NCBI RefSeq assembly: GCF_003402475.1
Contig: NZ_BFAB01000007.1
Coordinates: forward strand, 186,001 to 250,000
Direction of reading: 5' to 3'
Length of the DNA stretch: 64,000 nucleotides
Source of the DNA: Mycobacterium sp. MFM001
GTDB lineage: Bacteria; Actinomycetota; Actinomycetes; Mycobacteriales; Mycobacteriaceae
The position numbers were made by a program, and so were the translations under genes. How positions within the stretch are numbered: the first letter of the stretch is position 1; each line of letters begins with the position of its first letter. The notes beneath the pieces are model-generated. The model was given only the letters and a program-made list of their open reading frames with translations, did not search any database and had not been told where the DNA came from. This document shows positions 47,371-56,255 of the stretch, piece by piece.

Positions 47371-47892
47371 ATGGAACTCGTCATAGGGCGGGTGGCCAAA
47401 GCGCACGGCATCGCCGGCGAGGTCGTCGTCGAGGTGCGCACCGACGACCCCGACAGCCGGTTCGCCCCGGGAACGGTATTGCGGGCCAAGGGATCTGACG
47501 GCCGCGAGCGTAACTACACCGTAGCGGCCGCCCGCGATCACGGCGCGCGGCTGCTGGTCCGGTTGGCGGGGATACACGATCGCGATGCCGCCGACGCGTT
47601 GCGGGGCAGCCTGTTGGTCATCGACTCGGCGGACCTGCCGCCGATCGACGAGCCGGACACCTACTACGACCACCAGCTGGAAGGCCTTCGGGTGCGCACG
47701 ACAACCGGGCGCGACATCGGCACCGTCGCCGAGGTGCTGCACACCGCCGGCGCTGAGCTGCTGGCGGTTCGCCGCGACGACGGTGGTGAACTGCTGGTGC
47801 CGTTCGTCGGCGCGATCGTGACGACGGTGTCGCTGGACGCCGGCACCGTCGAGATCGACCCGCCCGAGGGTCTGCTGGAACTGGGGCAGTAG
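47371..47892 (+). CDS. rimM: Ribosome maturation factor RimM
   Basis: 173 aa. N-terminal RimM beta-barrel ([15 protein letters not shown]) and C-terminal PRC barrel ([20 protein letters not shown]). It assists assembly of the 30S head around S19. The stop TAG overlaps the trmD GTG by one base. Confidence 0.95.
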   Translation: MELVIGRVAKAHGIAGEVVVEVRTDDPDSRFAPGTVLRAKGSDGRERNYTVAAARDHGARLLVRLAGIHDRDAADALRGSLLVIDSADLPPIDEPDTYYDHQLEGLRVRTTTGRDIGTVAEVLHTAGAELLAVRRDDGGELLVPFVGAIVTTVSLDAGTVEIDPPEGLLELGQ

Positions 47893-48569
47893 TGCGCATC
47901 GATGTCGTCACGATCTTTCCGGATTACTTGGAGCCGCTGCGACAGTCGTTGCCGGGCAAGGCAATCGAATCGGGTGTCGTCGAGTTCGGGGTGCACGACC
48001 TGCGGCGCTGGACCCACGACGTGCATCGCTCGGTGGACGACGCCCCCTACGGCGGCGGCCCCGGGATGGTGATGCGAGCACCGGTGTGGGGGGAGGCGCT
48101 CGACGAAATCTGCTCGGAGACTTCGCTTCTCGTTGTCCCCACCCCTGCCGGCAGGTTGTTCACCCAGGCGACCGCGCAGCGGTGGAGCACCGAGGAACAT
48201 CTGGTGTTCGCGTGTGGTCGCTACGAGGGCATCGACCAGCGGGTCGTCGACGACGCCGCCCGGCGCATGCGCGTCGAGGAGGTTTCGATCGGCGACTACG
48301 TGCTGCCCGGAGGCGAATCCGCGGCGCTGGTGATGATCGAGGCGGTGGTCCGGCTGCTGCCCGAGGTCATCGGCAATCCGCTGTCGCACCAAGACGATTC
48401 GCATTCCAACGGCCTGCTGGAAGGCCCGTCGTACACCCGGCCGCCGACGTGGCGCGGGCTCGACGTGCCTGAGGTGCTGCTGTCGGGGGACCATGCCCGC
48501 GTCGCCGAGTGGCGGCGGCAAGCCTCCGAGCAGCGCACCCGCGAGCGCCGCCCGGACCTCCTGCAGTAA
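47892..48569 (+). CDS. trmD: tRNA (guanine37-N1)-methyltransferase TrmD
   Basis: 225 aa SPOUT methyltransferase making m1G37, which prevents +1 frameshifting. Motifs: [20 protein letters not shown] and the knot [11 protein letters not shown]. Start [12 protein letters not shown] at GTG 47892. Last gene of the rpsP operon; convergent with the LppW-like gene, 17 bp between stops. Confidence 0.96.
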   Translation: MRIDVVTIFPDYLEPLRQSLPGKAIESGVVEFGVHDLRRWTHDVHRSVDDAPYGGGPGMVMRAPVWGEALDEICSETSLLVVPTPAGRLFTQATAQRWSTEEHLVFACGRYEGIDQRVVDDAARRMRVEEVSIGDYVLPGGESAALVMIEAVVRLLPEVIGNPLSHQDDSHSNGLLEGPSYTRPPTWRGLDVPEVLLSGDHARVAEWRRQASEQRTRERRPDLLQ

Positions 48570-48586
48570 GCGCGTCTGCTCGCGCG

Positions 48587-49504
48587 TTAAATCCGGCCCT
48601 GCGGAAACATTGTCTTGACCGCCTGGGTGATCGTGGCCCGCGCGGCGGCGTCGTCGGAGGGCTGCAGCGACTCGATCACCATGATGTAGCGCCGGTCCGC
48701 GCCCACGATCCCGGTCGACAGGTGCATCCAGTCGCTGCCGATGCAGCACATCCAACCCTGCTTGACCGCAACGGGTTCGGCGTACAACCCTTCGGGGATG
48801 CCGAACCGCTGCGGATAGCCGTCGATCCCGATCGGGGTGGACTGCGCCAGATTCTTGACGATGATGTCGGCCCGTTCCGCGGGAAGGCCGCCGGAGCCGG
48901 CAAGCAGCATGTCGTAGTAGCGGATCAGATCGGATGCCGAGCTCATGGTGTCCCACCAGCGGCCGCTGCTGGGCGGCGTGGTGGAGGTCAGCCCGTAGCG
49001 GGCGGCGACCTCGGTGATGATCGACTCGCCGCCGCCCTGCGCCCAGAAATTCTCCGCAGCGCCGTCGTCGGAGGAGCGCAGCATGGCGTCGAGCGCCTGG
49101 CGGTCTTCCGCCGACAGGTGGGTCTTGCCCTCGGATTCCTGCAGCAACAGGTCGTCGGCGATGAACAGCTTGGCCACCGACGCGATGCCGATCAGCCGGT
49201 CGTTGCCGTTGGAGAACGTCTGGTTGGTGACGCGGTCGAACACCGCAACCGAGATCGTGGCGCCCTGGTCCGCGGCTTCTTCGGTGGCCTGCTGGATGCG
49301 GGCCGGCAACCCGGTCAGCGCGGCGGCGGGCACGGCCTGCGGCAATTCGGGAGGCATGACTGCCTGCACCAGCGGCGCGACGCGGCTCGTCCGGTGTTCC
49401 GGAGACCTGCTGTTGGCGGCGCCGTAGACCTTGGCTTCGCAGCCCGCGACCAGCACCGCCGCCAACACGGTGGCGACGAGCAGCATCAGGGGCCGCGCTC
49501 GCAT
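48587..49504 (-). CDS. lppW: LppW-type lipoprotein with serine beta-lactamase-like fold
   Basis: 305 aa. Signal peptide with lipobox VAGC (C22). The mature part resembles class A beta-lactamase/penicillin-binding folds: S109-VA-K112 in the SxxK position, SSDDGAAENF near the second motif and VKQGW near the KTG position, the last two degenerate. It may bind peptidoglycan or be inactive. ATG 49504 follows GAGGAG on the minus strand; an extension to 49561 is rejected because it buries the signal peptide. Confidence 0.87.
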   Translation of the reverse strand: MRARPLMLLVATVLAAVLVAGCEAKVYGAANSRSPEHRTSRVAPLVQAVMPPELPQAVPAAALTGLPARIQQATEEAADQGATISVAVFDRVTNQTFSNGNDRLIGIASVAKLFIADDLLLQESEGKTHLSAEDRQALDAMLRSSDDGAAENFWAQGGGESIITEVAARYGLTSTTPPSSGRWWDTMSSASDLIRYYDMLLAGSGGLPAERADIIVKNLAQSTPIGIDGYPQRFGIPEGLYAEPVAVKQGWMCCIGSDWMHLSTGIVGADRRYIMVIESLQPSDDAAARATITQAVKTMFPQGRI

Positions 49505-49636
49505 GCGTCTCCTCAACCGGTTACCGAGAATGACCTGGGTCGGGCTCGCCACAACCGCCATCCGCCCGACCCGTCAGATTAACGTGTGGTTTTCCAGTTG
49601 GTGTGGTGCGACCCCGTTCATATGTACCACTCGCAC

Positions 49637-49669
49637 GCCGTTGAGACGGCCGCGCTGAGCGGCGTTTTT
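49637..49669 (+). terminator. Overlapping hairpins ending in a T-tract upstream of rplS
   Basis: GCCGT-TGAG-ACGGC (49637-49650) and GCCGC-GCTGA-GCGGC (49649-49663) share two bases, and the second is followed by GTTTTT. It is an intrinsic-terminator shape, uncommon in mycobacteria. It lies upstream of the CTGGCACAAT element, so it more likely ends an upstream plus-strand transcript than attenuates rplS. The remaining part of the 348-nt gap 49505-49852 holds the rplS promoter. Confidence 0.5.
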
Positions 49670-49695
49670 GTGTGATTTCACTCCCTGCGGGCCAT

Positions 49696-49705
49696 CTGGC
49701 ACAAT
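49696..49705 (+). promoter_or_regulatory. Candidate rplS promoter element CTGGCACAAT
   Basis: Identical to the decamer before rpsP; it lies 147 nt before the rplS ATG, implying a long 5' leader. Confidence 0.4.
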
Positions 49706-49852
49706 TGACCAGTTGTCTCCAGCAGTTTGCCGGCCGGCCGGGCTGTGCCGCCTGCTGCGAGATGCGCCCAGATGCCCGAACCATCGGCTCGGTTGACCGC
49801 TGAATCCCTGGTCGTACCGGCAGCCGCGAACCGCAAGGAAGTGTCTTCGGAA

Positions 49853-50194
49853 ATGAACACGCTGGACTTCGTCGACAAGGCGTCGCTGCGCGACGACATC
49901 CCGGCTTTCGGCCCCGGCGACACGGTCAACGTGCACGTCAAGGTGATCGAGGGCAACAAGCAGCGCATCCAGGTGTTCAAGGGCGTGGTGATCCGCCGGC
50001 AGGGCGGCGGCGTCCGTGAGACCTTCACCGTGCGCAAGGAAAGCTACGGCGTCGGCGTCGAGCGCACCTTCCCGGTGCATTCGCCCAACGTCGACCACAT
50101 CGAGGTCGTGACCCGCGGCGACGTCCGTCGCGCCAAGCTGTACTACCTGCGCGAGCTGCGTGGCAAGAAGGCCAAGATCAAGGAGAAGCGCTGA
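49853..50194 (+). CDS. rplS: 50S ribosomal protein L19
   Basis: 113 aa, full length. Starts [19 protein letters not shown] and contains [20 protein letters not shown] and [12 protein letters not shown], the L19 signatures. The longer open frame from 49727 is non-coding leader. lepB starts 43 nt after the stop, with its own -10. Confidence 0.97.
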   Translation: MNTLDFVDKASLRDDIPAFGPGDTVNVHVKVIEGNKQRIQVFKGVVIRRQGGGVRETFTVRKESYGVGVERTFPVHSPNVDHIEVVTRGDVRRAKLYYLRELRGKKAKIKEKR

Positions 50195-50225
50195 GTGTGC
50201 CGCAGCTGCCGCACCTCGCCCTGGC

Positions 50226-50231
50226 TACGCT
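50226..50231 (+). promoter_or_regulatory. -10 hexamer TACGCT of lepB
   Basis: TACGCT lies 6 nt before GTG 50238, allowing leaderless lepB transcription independent of rplS. Confidence 0.45.
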
Positions 50232-50237
50232 GATCTG

Positions 50238-51092
50238 GTGACCGACACCACCGATTCGTCGCCGGAGGACCAACCCGATTCCGGCCCGGTCGAACCCAAG
50301 GTCGCTACTCGCGATCCCGCGACGCCCGAGGCCGAGACCACCGAAGAGCTCACAGGCAAGAAGCGCGCCGCGCTGCGGGAAGTCGCGATCCTGGCGGCAA
50401 TCGCCGTGGTCCTCTACTACGTCATGCTGACGTTCGTGGCCCGGCCCTACCTGATCCCGTCGGAGTCGATGGAGCCGACGTTGCATGGATGCTCGGGCTG
50501 CGTGGGTGACCGCATCATGGTGGACAAGATCAGCTACCGGTTCGGCGAGCCGCGTCCCGGCGACGTCATCGTGTTCAAGGGACCGCCGTCCTGGAACGTC
50601 GGCTACAAGTCGATCCGGTCGGACAACACCGTGGTGCGCTGGCTGCAAAACGCGCTCTCGTTCGTCGGCTTCGTGCCGCCCGACGAGAACGACCTGGTCA
50701 AGCGCGTCATCGCGGTGGCGGGCCAGACCGTGCAGTGCCGCGCCAACACCGGCCTGACCGTCGACGGGAAGCGGCTGGACGAGCCATACCTGGATCCGGC
50801 GACGATGATGGCCGACCCGTCGGTCTACCCGTGCCTGGGCAACGAGTTCGGGCCGGTCACCGTGCCGCCGGACCGGTTGTGGGTGATGGGCGACAACCGG
50901 ACTCACTCGGCGGACTCGCGCGCGCACTGCACCAGCGTCCCGGCCGACGCGATGAAGGGCCTGCTGTGCACCGGTGACCCGATGTCGGGCACCGTGCCGG
51001 TGGACAACGTGATCGGCAAGGCCAGGTTCATCGTGTGGCCGCCGTCGCGGTGGGGTGGTGTCGGTTCGGTGAATCCGCAGCAGAATCGGTAG
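50238..51092 (+). CDS. lepB: Signal peptidase I
   Basis: 284 aa membrane serine protease that cleaves signal peptides of Sec and Tat substrates. A cytoplasmic acidic N-terminus (~48 residues) precedes a transmembrane helix (about 49-67). The catalytic dyad is S77 (PSESMEPT) and K155 (DLVKRVIAV); [12 protein letters not shown] is box E. Extra cysteines are present (HGCSGCVGD) as in M. tuberculosis LepB. GTG 50238 rather than upstream 50160 matches the family start VTDTTDSSP. rnhB starts 2 nt after. Confidence 0.95.
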   Translation: MTDTTDSSPEDQPDSGPVEPKVATRDPATPEAETTEELTGKKRAALREVAILAAIAVVLYYVMLTFVARPYLIPSESMEPTLHGCSGCVGDRIMVDKISYRFGEPRPGDVIVFKGPPSWNVGYKSIRSDNTVVRWLQNALSFVGFVPPDENDLVKRVIAVAGQTVQCRANTGLTVDGKRLDEPYLDPATMMADPSVYPCLGNEFGPVTVPPDRLWVMGDNRTHSADSRAHCTSVPADAMKGLLCTGDPMSGTVPVDNVIGKARFIVWPPSRWGGVGSVNPQQNR

Positions 51093-51094
51093 TC

Positions 51095-51835
51095 ATGGCC
51101 ACCACTTGGCCGCCGCGAACGGTGATCCGCAAATCTTCGGGTTTGCGCACCCTGGAGTCGGCGCTGTACCGCAGTGGGCTGGGACCGGTGGCCGGGGTCG
51201 ACGAGGTGGGCCGTGGAGCGTGCGCCGGCCCGCTGGTGGTGGCGGCCTGCGTGCTGGGCCCCGGCCGACTGGAAAGCCTTGCCGCCCTGGATGATTCGAA
51301 GAAACTCACCGAGCAGACGCGGGAGAAGCTGTACCCGCTGATCCGCCGCTACGCGCTGGCGTACCACGTGGTGTTCATCCCGTCGACCGAGGTGGACCGG
51401 CGCGGTGTGCACGCGGCCAACATCGAGGGCATGCGGCGCGCGGTCGCCGGGCTGTCGGTGCGTCCCGGGTACGTGCTGTCCGACGGCTTTCGGGTGCCAG
51501 GGTTGCCGGTGCCGTCGCTGCCCGTGGTCGGGGGCGACGCGGCCGCGGCCTGCATCGCGGCGGCCAGCGTGCTGGCCAAGGTCAGCCGCGACCGGTTGAT
51601 GGTGGCGATGGAGGCCGAGCATCCCGGCTACGGGTTCGCCGAGCACAAGGGCTATAGCACGCCGGCCCACTCGGCGGCGCTGACCGAGCTGGGCCCCTGC
51701 CCGCAACACCGCTATTCGTTCATCAACGTGCGCCGGGTGGCAACCGGATCGGGCACCCGGGTGGTGGCCGAATGCAAACCGGGCTCTCCCGATGGAGGAA
51801 GATGGGACCAGAACGGCGAGCAGAAGGACGGCTGA
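51095..51835 (+). CDS. rnhB: Ribonuclease HII
   Basis: 246 aa enzyme removing ribonucleotides from DNA and RNA of hybrids. Active-site D36-E37 ([13 protein letters not shown]), D130 (YVLSDGF) and [18 protein letters not shown] are present. An N-terminal extension and a C-terminal Gly/Arg-rich tail lie outside the core. Directly follows lepB. Confidence 0.94.
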   Translation: MATTWPPRTVIRKSSGLRTLESALYRSGLGPVAGVDEVGRGACAGPLVVAACVLGPGRLESLAALDDSKKLTEQTREKLYPLIRRYALAYHVVFIPSTEVDRRGVHAANIEGMRRAVAGLSVRPGYVLSDGFRVPGLPVPSLPVVGGDAAAACIAAASVLAKVSRDRLMVAMEAEHPGYGFAEHKGYSTPAHSAALTELGPCPQHRYSFINVRRVATGSGTRVVAECKPGSPDGGRWDQNGEQKDG

Positions 51836-51839
51836 GCAG

Positions 51840-52145
51840 ATGAGTGCCGAAGATCTCGAGAAGTACGAAACCGAGATGGAGCTCTCGCTGTACCGCGAAT
51901 ACAAGGACATCGTGGGCCAGTTCAGCTACGTCGTGGAAACCGAGCGGCGGTTCTACCTGGCAAACAGCGTGGAGATGGTGCCGCGCAACGCCGACGGCGA
52001 GGTGTACTTCGAGCTGAGGCTGGCCGACGCCTGGGTGTGGGACATGTACCGGCCGGCTCGGTTCGTCAAGCAGGTGCGGGTAGTGACCTTCAAAGACGTC
52101 AACATCGAAGAGGTAGAGAAGCCGGAGCTGCGCCTACCCGAGTAG
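51840..52145 (+). CDS. DUF2469 protein (Rv2901c-type)
   Basis: 101 aa, acidic, highly conserved in actinobacteria: SAEDLEKYETEMELSLYREY and WVWDMYRPARFVKQVRV. Function unknown; it constantly follows rnhB. ATG is 4 nt past the rnhB stop. Its 3' end overlaps the convergent ANTAR gene by 12 nt. Confidence 0.93.
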   Translation: MSAEDLEKYETEMELSLYREYKDIVGQFSYVVETERRFYLANSVEMVPRNADGEVYFELRLADAWVWDMYRPARFVKQVRVVTFKDVNIEEVEKPELRLPE

Positions 52146-52925
52146 GTCTCGACTACCCAGCGACAGCTCGTCGTCGCCGAATTGCAGCTTGCCGCGGTTT
52201 TCGATGACCGTCCGTGCGACGTCGGCGAGCTTGATGTTGAGTTCCTGGGAGTTGCGGCGCAGCACGTCGAACGCCTCATCCTCGGAGATGTTGTGCAGCA
52301 GCATCAGCATGCCGACGGCCTTGCCGATCTCCCGGTTGGACAACAGCCCGTGACGCAGCGTGGCGGCGTCTTCCCCCCGGGCGATGGCGTTGATCGCCAC
52401 GCTGGCGAACGCCGCCAGCACTATGGCCTGGTCGGCCGATTCGTTGTCGAAGCGGTTCGGGGTATCGCTGAACAGGTTCAGCGCGCCGGCTTTGCGTTGG
52501 TCTATCAGCAGCCGAAACCCCATCGCGCCGCGCACCGGTGTGTCGGCGACCAGCCGTGCGGCCAGGCCGTGCCATTGGGACGGCCTGGTCAGGTCGGTCT
52601 CGATTTGCGGGGTTTCTTCTTCGATGGCGTCGACGCACGGCCCGTCGCCGACGGCGCGCTCCATGTCGTCGATGCGTTTGGCGATGCGGTCGCTGGCACC
52701 GACGGTGACATAGCGATCGCCGCGGCGGGTCAGCAGGCTGGCGTGGTCGCAGCCGGGCACGACCAGGGTCGCGGCGATGCAGAGGGCCGCATACAACTCG
52801 GCGGGGTCCGAGCCCTGATAGATGATCTCGGCCAGCGCCGCGAACACCGTCGCAGGATCCGCCTTGACCGGCTGAACCGATCCCTCCGCGCCGATTTGTG
52901 CCTCGTCTGCCACGGTGTTCCTCAT
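52134..52925 (-). CDS. GAF-ANTAR domain RNA-binding regulator
   Basis: 263 aa. An N-terminal GAF domain (about 25-175; VPGCDHASLL, GPCVDAIEE) is followed by a C-terminal ANTAR domain (about 190-250; SNREIGKAVGMLMLLHNISE, DEAFDVLRRNSQ), which binds paired hairpins in nascent RNA to prevent termination. Input ligand and targets are unknown. It lies 67 nt after the stop of a PE-PPE-PPE operon on the same strand; ANTAR targets include PE/PPE-type transcripts in other mycobacteria, so a link is possible but unproven. Confidence 0.9.
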   Translation of the reverse strand: MRNTVADEAQIGAEGSVQPVKADPATVFAALAEIIYQGSDPAELYAALCIAATLVVPGCDHASLLTRRGDRYVTVGASDRIAKRIDDMERAVGDGPCVDAIEEETPQIETDLTRPSQWHGLAARLVADTPVRGAMGFRLLIDQRKAGALNLFSDTPNRFDNESADQAIVLAAFASVAINAIARGEDAATLRHGLLSNREIGKAVGMLMLLHNISEDEAFDVLRRNSQELNIKLADVARTVIENRGKLQFGDDELSLGSRDLLG

Positions 52926-52992
52926 CTCAGGGCCTCCCGCCGACCGGGTGCGCCGGATCCCACGCTATACCTGGTCGGCTGCCCCGGTGGCC

Positions 52993-54120
52993 TCATCCCG
53001 CGGCAGGTGACTTGGGTACGACGCTGCTGCGCATCTTGCCGGCGATATTGCTGACGCCGCGTCCGGCCAATGTGCCCAGGAGCGCTTCGCCGAACATGCC
53101 GCTGCCAGGCATGGTTTCGGCGGCCACAGGGGCGGCGGGCAACGGTGTCGCCGAGCTGGTGGGCAGCGTGGCAGTCGCGGCCCAGGTCTGCGGTACCGAC
53201 AAGGTGCCGACCAGACTGGCCCGGCCCATCCCGGCCGACACCGCCGGCCCGCCGACGCCCGCCGGCACTACCGGTCCCGTCGACCCCGCCAGGAACGGCC
53301 CGATTCCCTGGGCCTCGTCGCGCATGGCGTTGATCGTGATGGCGCGATTCGTGGTGGCAATGGCCGCACCCGAGAACGACGAACTCGAAATCGACGCCGT
53401 CGCGCTGGTGATCGACGGGATCTGCAGCAGCAGATCCGCGGGTGACGGCAGGGCGGGCGGCGCAGGGGCTTGCGCCGGCGCGGCGAGTTGCTGCATGGCC
53501 ATCGGTAGTTGAGCGAGCAACTGCGGCGCGGCGGCCTGCGCCGGACTGCCCGCGGCCTGCGCGGCTGCCGCCGTTTGGGCGGCCACACCGGCCGGATCCG
53601 TGGTGCGGGGCGGGGCAGTGAACGGCGTCAGCCGCGACGCCGTCGCCGAGGACGCGGCATAGCCATACATCGCCGCGGCATCCTGGGCCCACATCCGGTC
53701 GTAGTCGGCTTCGGTGGCCGCGATCGCCGGGCTGTTCTGGCCGAAGAAGTTGCTCGCGATCAGCGACGTCAGCTGGGTGCGGTTCGCCTCGATCAGCGGC
53801 GGCGGAACCGTCATCGCGAACGCCGATTGGTAGGCGCCCGCAGCGGTCATGGCTTGGGCGGAGGTCTGCTCGGCCTGGGCGGCGGTGCTGTGCATCCACG
53901 CCACGTAGGGCGCGATGGCATTCGCCATCATCATCGACGACGGGCCCTGCCATCCCGTGGTGGTCAGCCCGGCAATCACCGAACCGTAGGCCGCAGCCGA
54001 CGAGTTCAGTTCGTGCGCGAGTTGGCCCCAGGCGGAGGCGGCGGCCACCATGGAAGCCGAGCCGGGGCCGGAATACATTCTGGCTGAGTTGATTTCCGGG
54101 GGAAAAGCGCCAAAGTCCAT
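52993..54120 (-). CDS. PPE family protein, PPE-SVP subgroup
   Basis: 375 aa. Starts [20 protein letters not shown]; the PPE domain contains [10 protein letters not shown] and [16 protein letters not shown]; the C-terminal part has GTLSVPQTW (SVP motif) and ends VPKSPAAG. It is third in an operon with a PE and another PPE, 32 nt after the latter, to which it is clearly related: a tandem duplication. Exported by an ESX system in complex with a PE partner. Confidence 0.92.
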   Translation of the reverse strand: MDFGAFPPEINSARMYSGPGSASMVAAASAWGQLAHELNSSAAAYGSVIAGLTTTGWQGPSSMMMANAIAPYVAWMHSTAAQAEQTSAQAMTAAGAYQSAFAMTVPPPLIEANRTQLTSLIASNFFGQNSPAIAATEADYDRMWAQDAAAMYGYAASSATASRLTPFTAPPRTTDPAGVAAQTAAAAQAAGSPAQAAAPQLLAQLPMAMQQLAAPAQAPAPPALPSPADLLLQIPSITSATASISSSSFSGAAIATTNRAITINAMRDEAQGIGPFLAGSTGPVVPAGVGGPAVSAGMGRASLVGTLSVPQTWAATATLPTSSATPLPAAPVAAETMPGSGMFGEALLGTLAGRGVSNIAGKMRSSVVPKSPAAG

Positions 54121-54152
54121 GTCTGAAACCCTTTCTCGATTAAATCCGTGCG

Positions 54153-55226
54153 TTATCCGGCGGCCGGAGACCGCACTATGACCGGTTTGCTCTTCGCGCG
54201 AGGGCCGTCAAAGCCTTGCCGAGAAAGCGTCCCCAGCACCGATTGGCTGAACGCGCTTCCCGGAATCTGCGGCATATTTATCGCCTCGGCCGGGGTGTCT
54301 GGCAAAGCCAATGCGACCGTTCGGATCTCCGGCGCGGCCGTAGCCCAGTTCGGTGGCACCGACAAGGATCCGACCACCGTGCCGCGACCCATTCCCGCCG
54401 ACACCGCCCGTACTGCCGAGCCGCCCAGCCGGACGGGAGCCGTCGAGACGAGACGGCCGAACTCGGCGCCCCTTTCCGCGTCCTGAGCCTGCTGGAACGC
54501 AAGGCGCTCGTTCGTGATGAGGATGTTGCGTCCGGACATCGCGGCGTTGGTGAACGAGAGCACGGTGTTCAGTACGTTCGGGATACGCTCCAGCGTTCCC
54601 ACCAACAGCAGCGGGGACGGCGCCGACGGCGGTGCGGGCGCCTGCAGCGGGGCGGCGGCCTTGGCCACCGCGACGGATTGGGCAACCACCCCGGCCGGAT
54701 CGGTAGTGGGCTTCGGCGGCGTGAATGGCGTCAATCGGCTTGCAGCAAGCGATGATCCGGCGTATCCGTACATCGCGGCCGCATCCTGTAGCCACATCTC
54801 GGCATAGTTTGCCTCGGTGGCGGCGATCGCCGGCGCGTTCTGCCCGAAGAAGTTGGTGGCGATCAGAGTCATCAACAAGCTGCGGTTGGCCGCGATCACC
54901 GGCGGTGGAACCGTCATCGCGAACGCGAACTCGTAGGCTGCCGCGGCGGCCTTGGCTTGGGCCGCGGTCTGCTCGGCCTGCGCGGCGGTGCTGTGCAGCC
55001 ACGCCACATACGGTGCGGCAGCCGCGGCCATCGACGACGATGCCGGCCCCAGCCACCCCGCGCCGGCCAGCTCGGAGACCACCGATCCATAGCCGGCTGC
55101 GCTGGCCGACAGCTGGACGGCAAGTGCGTCCCAGGCTGCCGCGGCGGCCAGCATCGGCCCCGATCCGGGGCCGGCATACATTCTGGCCGAGTTGATCTCC
55201 GGTGGTAGAACCCCGAAATCCAGCAC
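54153..55226 (-). CDS. PPE family protein, PPE-SVP subgroup (tandem copy)
   Basis: 357 aa. GTG 55226, preceded by AGGAGGTGG, gives [19 protein letters not shown]; the open frame to 55664 is a shadow of the PE gene. PPE domain with [10 protein letters not shown] and [19 protein letters not shown] motif GSLSVPPNW; end VIVRSPAAG. It lies 11 nt after the PE gene, its probable partner. Confidence 0.92.
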   Translation of the reverse strand: MLDFGVLPPEINSARMYAGPGSGPMLAAAAAWDALAVQLSASAAGYGSVVSELAGAGWLGPASSSMAAAAAPYVAWLHSTAAQAEQTAAQAKAAAAAYEFAFAMTVPPPVIAANRSLLMTLIATNFFGQNAPAIAATEANYAEMWLQDAAAMYGYAGSSLAASRLTPFTPPKPTTDPAGVVAQSVAVAKAAAPLQAPAPPSAPSPLLLVGTLERIPNVLNTVLSFTNAAMSGRNILITNERLAFQQAQDAERGAEFGRLVSTAPVRLGGSAVRAVSAGMGRGTVVGSLSVPPNWATAAPEIRTVALALPDTPAEAINMPQIPGSAFSQSVLGTLSRQGFDGPRAKSKPVIVRSPAAG

Positions 55227-55237
55227 GAAGCCACCTC

Positions 55238-55537
55238 CTAGCCAGTCGCGATGGCGTTGGCTGCCTCGGTGGCGGCGTAAGAGCCGGCGCTGATACCCAA
55301 TGTGCTGACGAACATTTCGTGAATCGCCGCGGCTTGGGCGCTGACCGCTTGATACAGCTGCCCTTGAACGGCGAACTGCGCCGCGGTCAGGGCGGACACT
55401 TCGTCGGCCGCGGCCGGTACCACGCCGGTAGTGGGGGCCGCCGCCGCCGCATTCTCGGCGGTAATCGTTGAGCCGATACCCGCCAGGCTGCCCGCTGCAG
55501 CGGTGAGCGCTTCTGGCTGTGCGGTAACGAATGACAT
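55238..55537 (-). CDS. PE family protein
   Basis: 99 aa, PE domain only. MSFVTAQPEALTAAAGSLAG, ADEVSALTAAQFAVQGQLYQ and the type VII secretion motif YAATE near the C-terminus are all present. First gene of the PE-PPE-PPE operon; ATG 55537 follows AGAAAGGA. The PE helical hairpin would pair with the adjacent PPE and deliver it to the ESX translocon. Confidence 0.93.
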   Translation of the reverse strand: MSFVTAQPEALTAAAGSLAGIGSTITAENAAAAAPTTGVVPAAADEVSALTAAQFAVQGQLYQAVSAQAAAIHEMFVSTLGISAGSYAATEAANAIATG

Positions 55538-55886
55538 GGGATTTCCTTTCTCTACGGTGATGACGTGTGACTCGACGCGCAATCCGCCGGGGGAGCCCTG
55601 GCCGCGATAACGAGCGCGCGAGTCCACGAGTGCATTTGCAGCACGTCGCGAGAAAGATTGGCAATCCATGCCATTCGCCGCCACCAGCCTTCTACCTACG
55701 GGTAGAAGCCATCAGCCGGGTGCGGCGGTTAAGGCGAGCTTCATCGCCTAGCCGGATGCTACGCCTCGGCCGACTGAGCGCGCAATGGAATGACCAGCCT
55801 GTGGATTGTTGTGCAACTGTGGATAACTGGCTGTTGCAGCGCGGCGCTTGACCGCACTTGTCGGGGCTGGCGCGCAGGGTAGCGGC
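55538..55886. other. Intergenic region between PE operon and yraN with DnaA-box-like pair
   Basis: A 349-nt gap with no convincing gene. Near its right end TGTGGATTG (55800-55808) and TGTGGATAA (55818-55826) occur in direct orientation 18 nt apart; the second is the reverse complement of the DnaA box TTATCCACA. GTTGTGCAAC between them is a small palindrome. The left part must hold the PE operon promoter. Confidence 0.35.
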
Positions 55887-56255
55887 ATGACGACGTTGAC
55901 GCGGGCCCAACTCGGAGCGCTGGGTGAGCGGTTGGCCGTCGACCACCTGATGGGGCTGGGATTGGAAGTGCTGACCCGCAACTGGCGCTGCCGATACGGC
56001 GAGCTCGACATCATCGCCGTCGAGCCGTCAACGCGCACTGTGGTTTTCGTCGAGGTCAAGACCCGCACGGGGGACGGCTTCGGCGGGCTGGCTTACGCGG
56101 TCACCGAGCAGAAGGTGCGACGGCTGCGTCGGCTGGCCGGGCTGTGGCTGGCCGGCCAGGATCGGCGCTGGGCGGCGATCCGGATCGATGTGGTCGGTGT
56201 GCGGATCGGCCGGCAGCGCACTCCGGAAATCACTCATCTGCGGGGAGTCGGCTGA
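55887..56255 (+). CDS. yraN: UPF0102 (YraN) nuclease-fold protein
   Basis: 122 aa restriction-endonuclease-like fold with RYGELDIIA and VFVEVKTR, which align to a PD-(D/E)xK active site. Function is not settled; it is consistently found beside comM/dprA and rnhB. ATG 55887; its TGA overlaps the comM ATG (TGATG). Confidence 0.92.
   Translation: MTTLTRAQLGALGERLAVDHLMGLGLEVLTRNWRCRYGELDIIAVEPSTRTVVFVEVKTRTGDGFGGLAYAVTEQKVRRLRRLAGLWLAGQDRRWAAIRIDVVGVRIGRQRTPEITHLRGVG

Noticed and set aside
54153..55664. Extended 503-aa reading of the PPE gene
   Set aside because: The extra N-terminus is the PE gene read in another frame; a strong SD supports GTG 55226.
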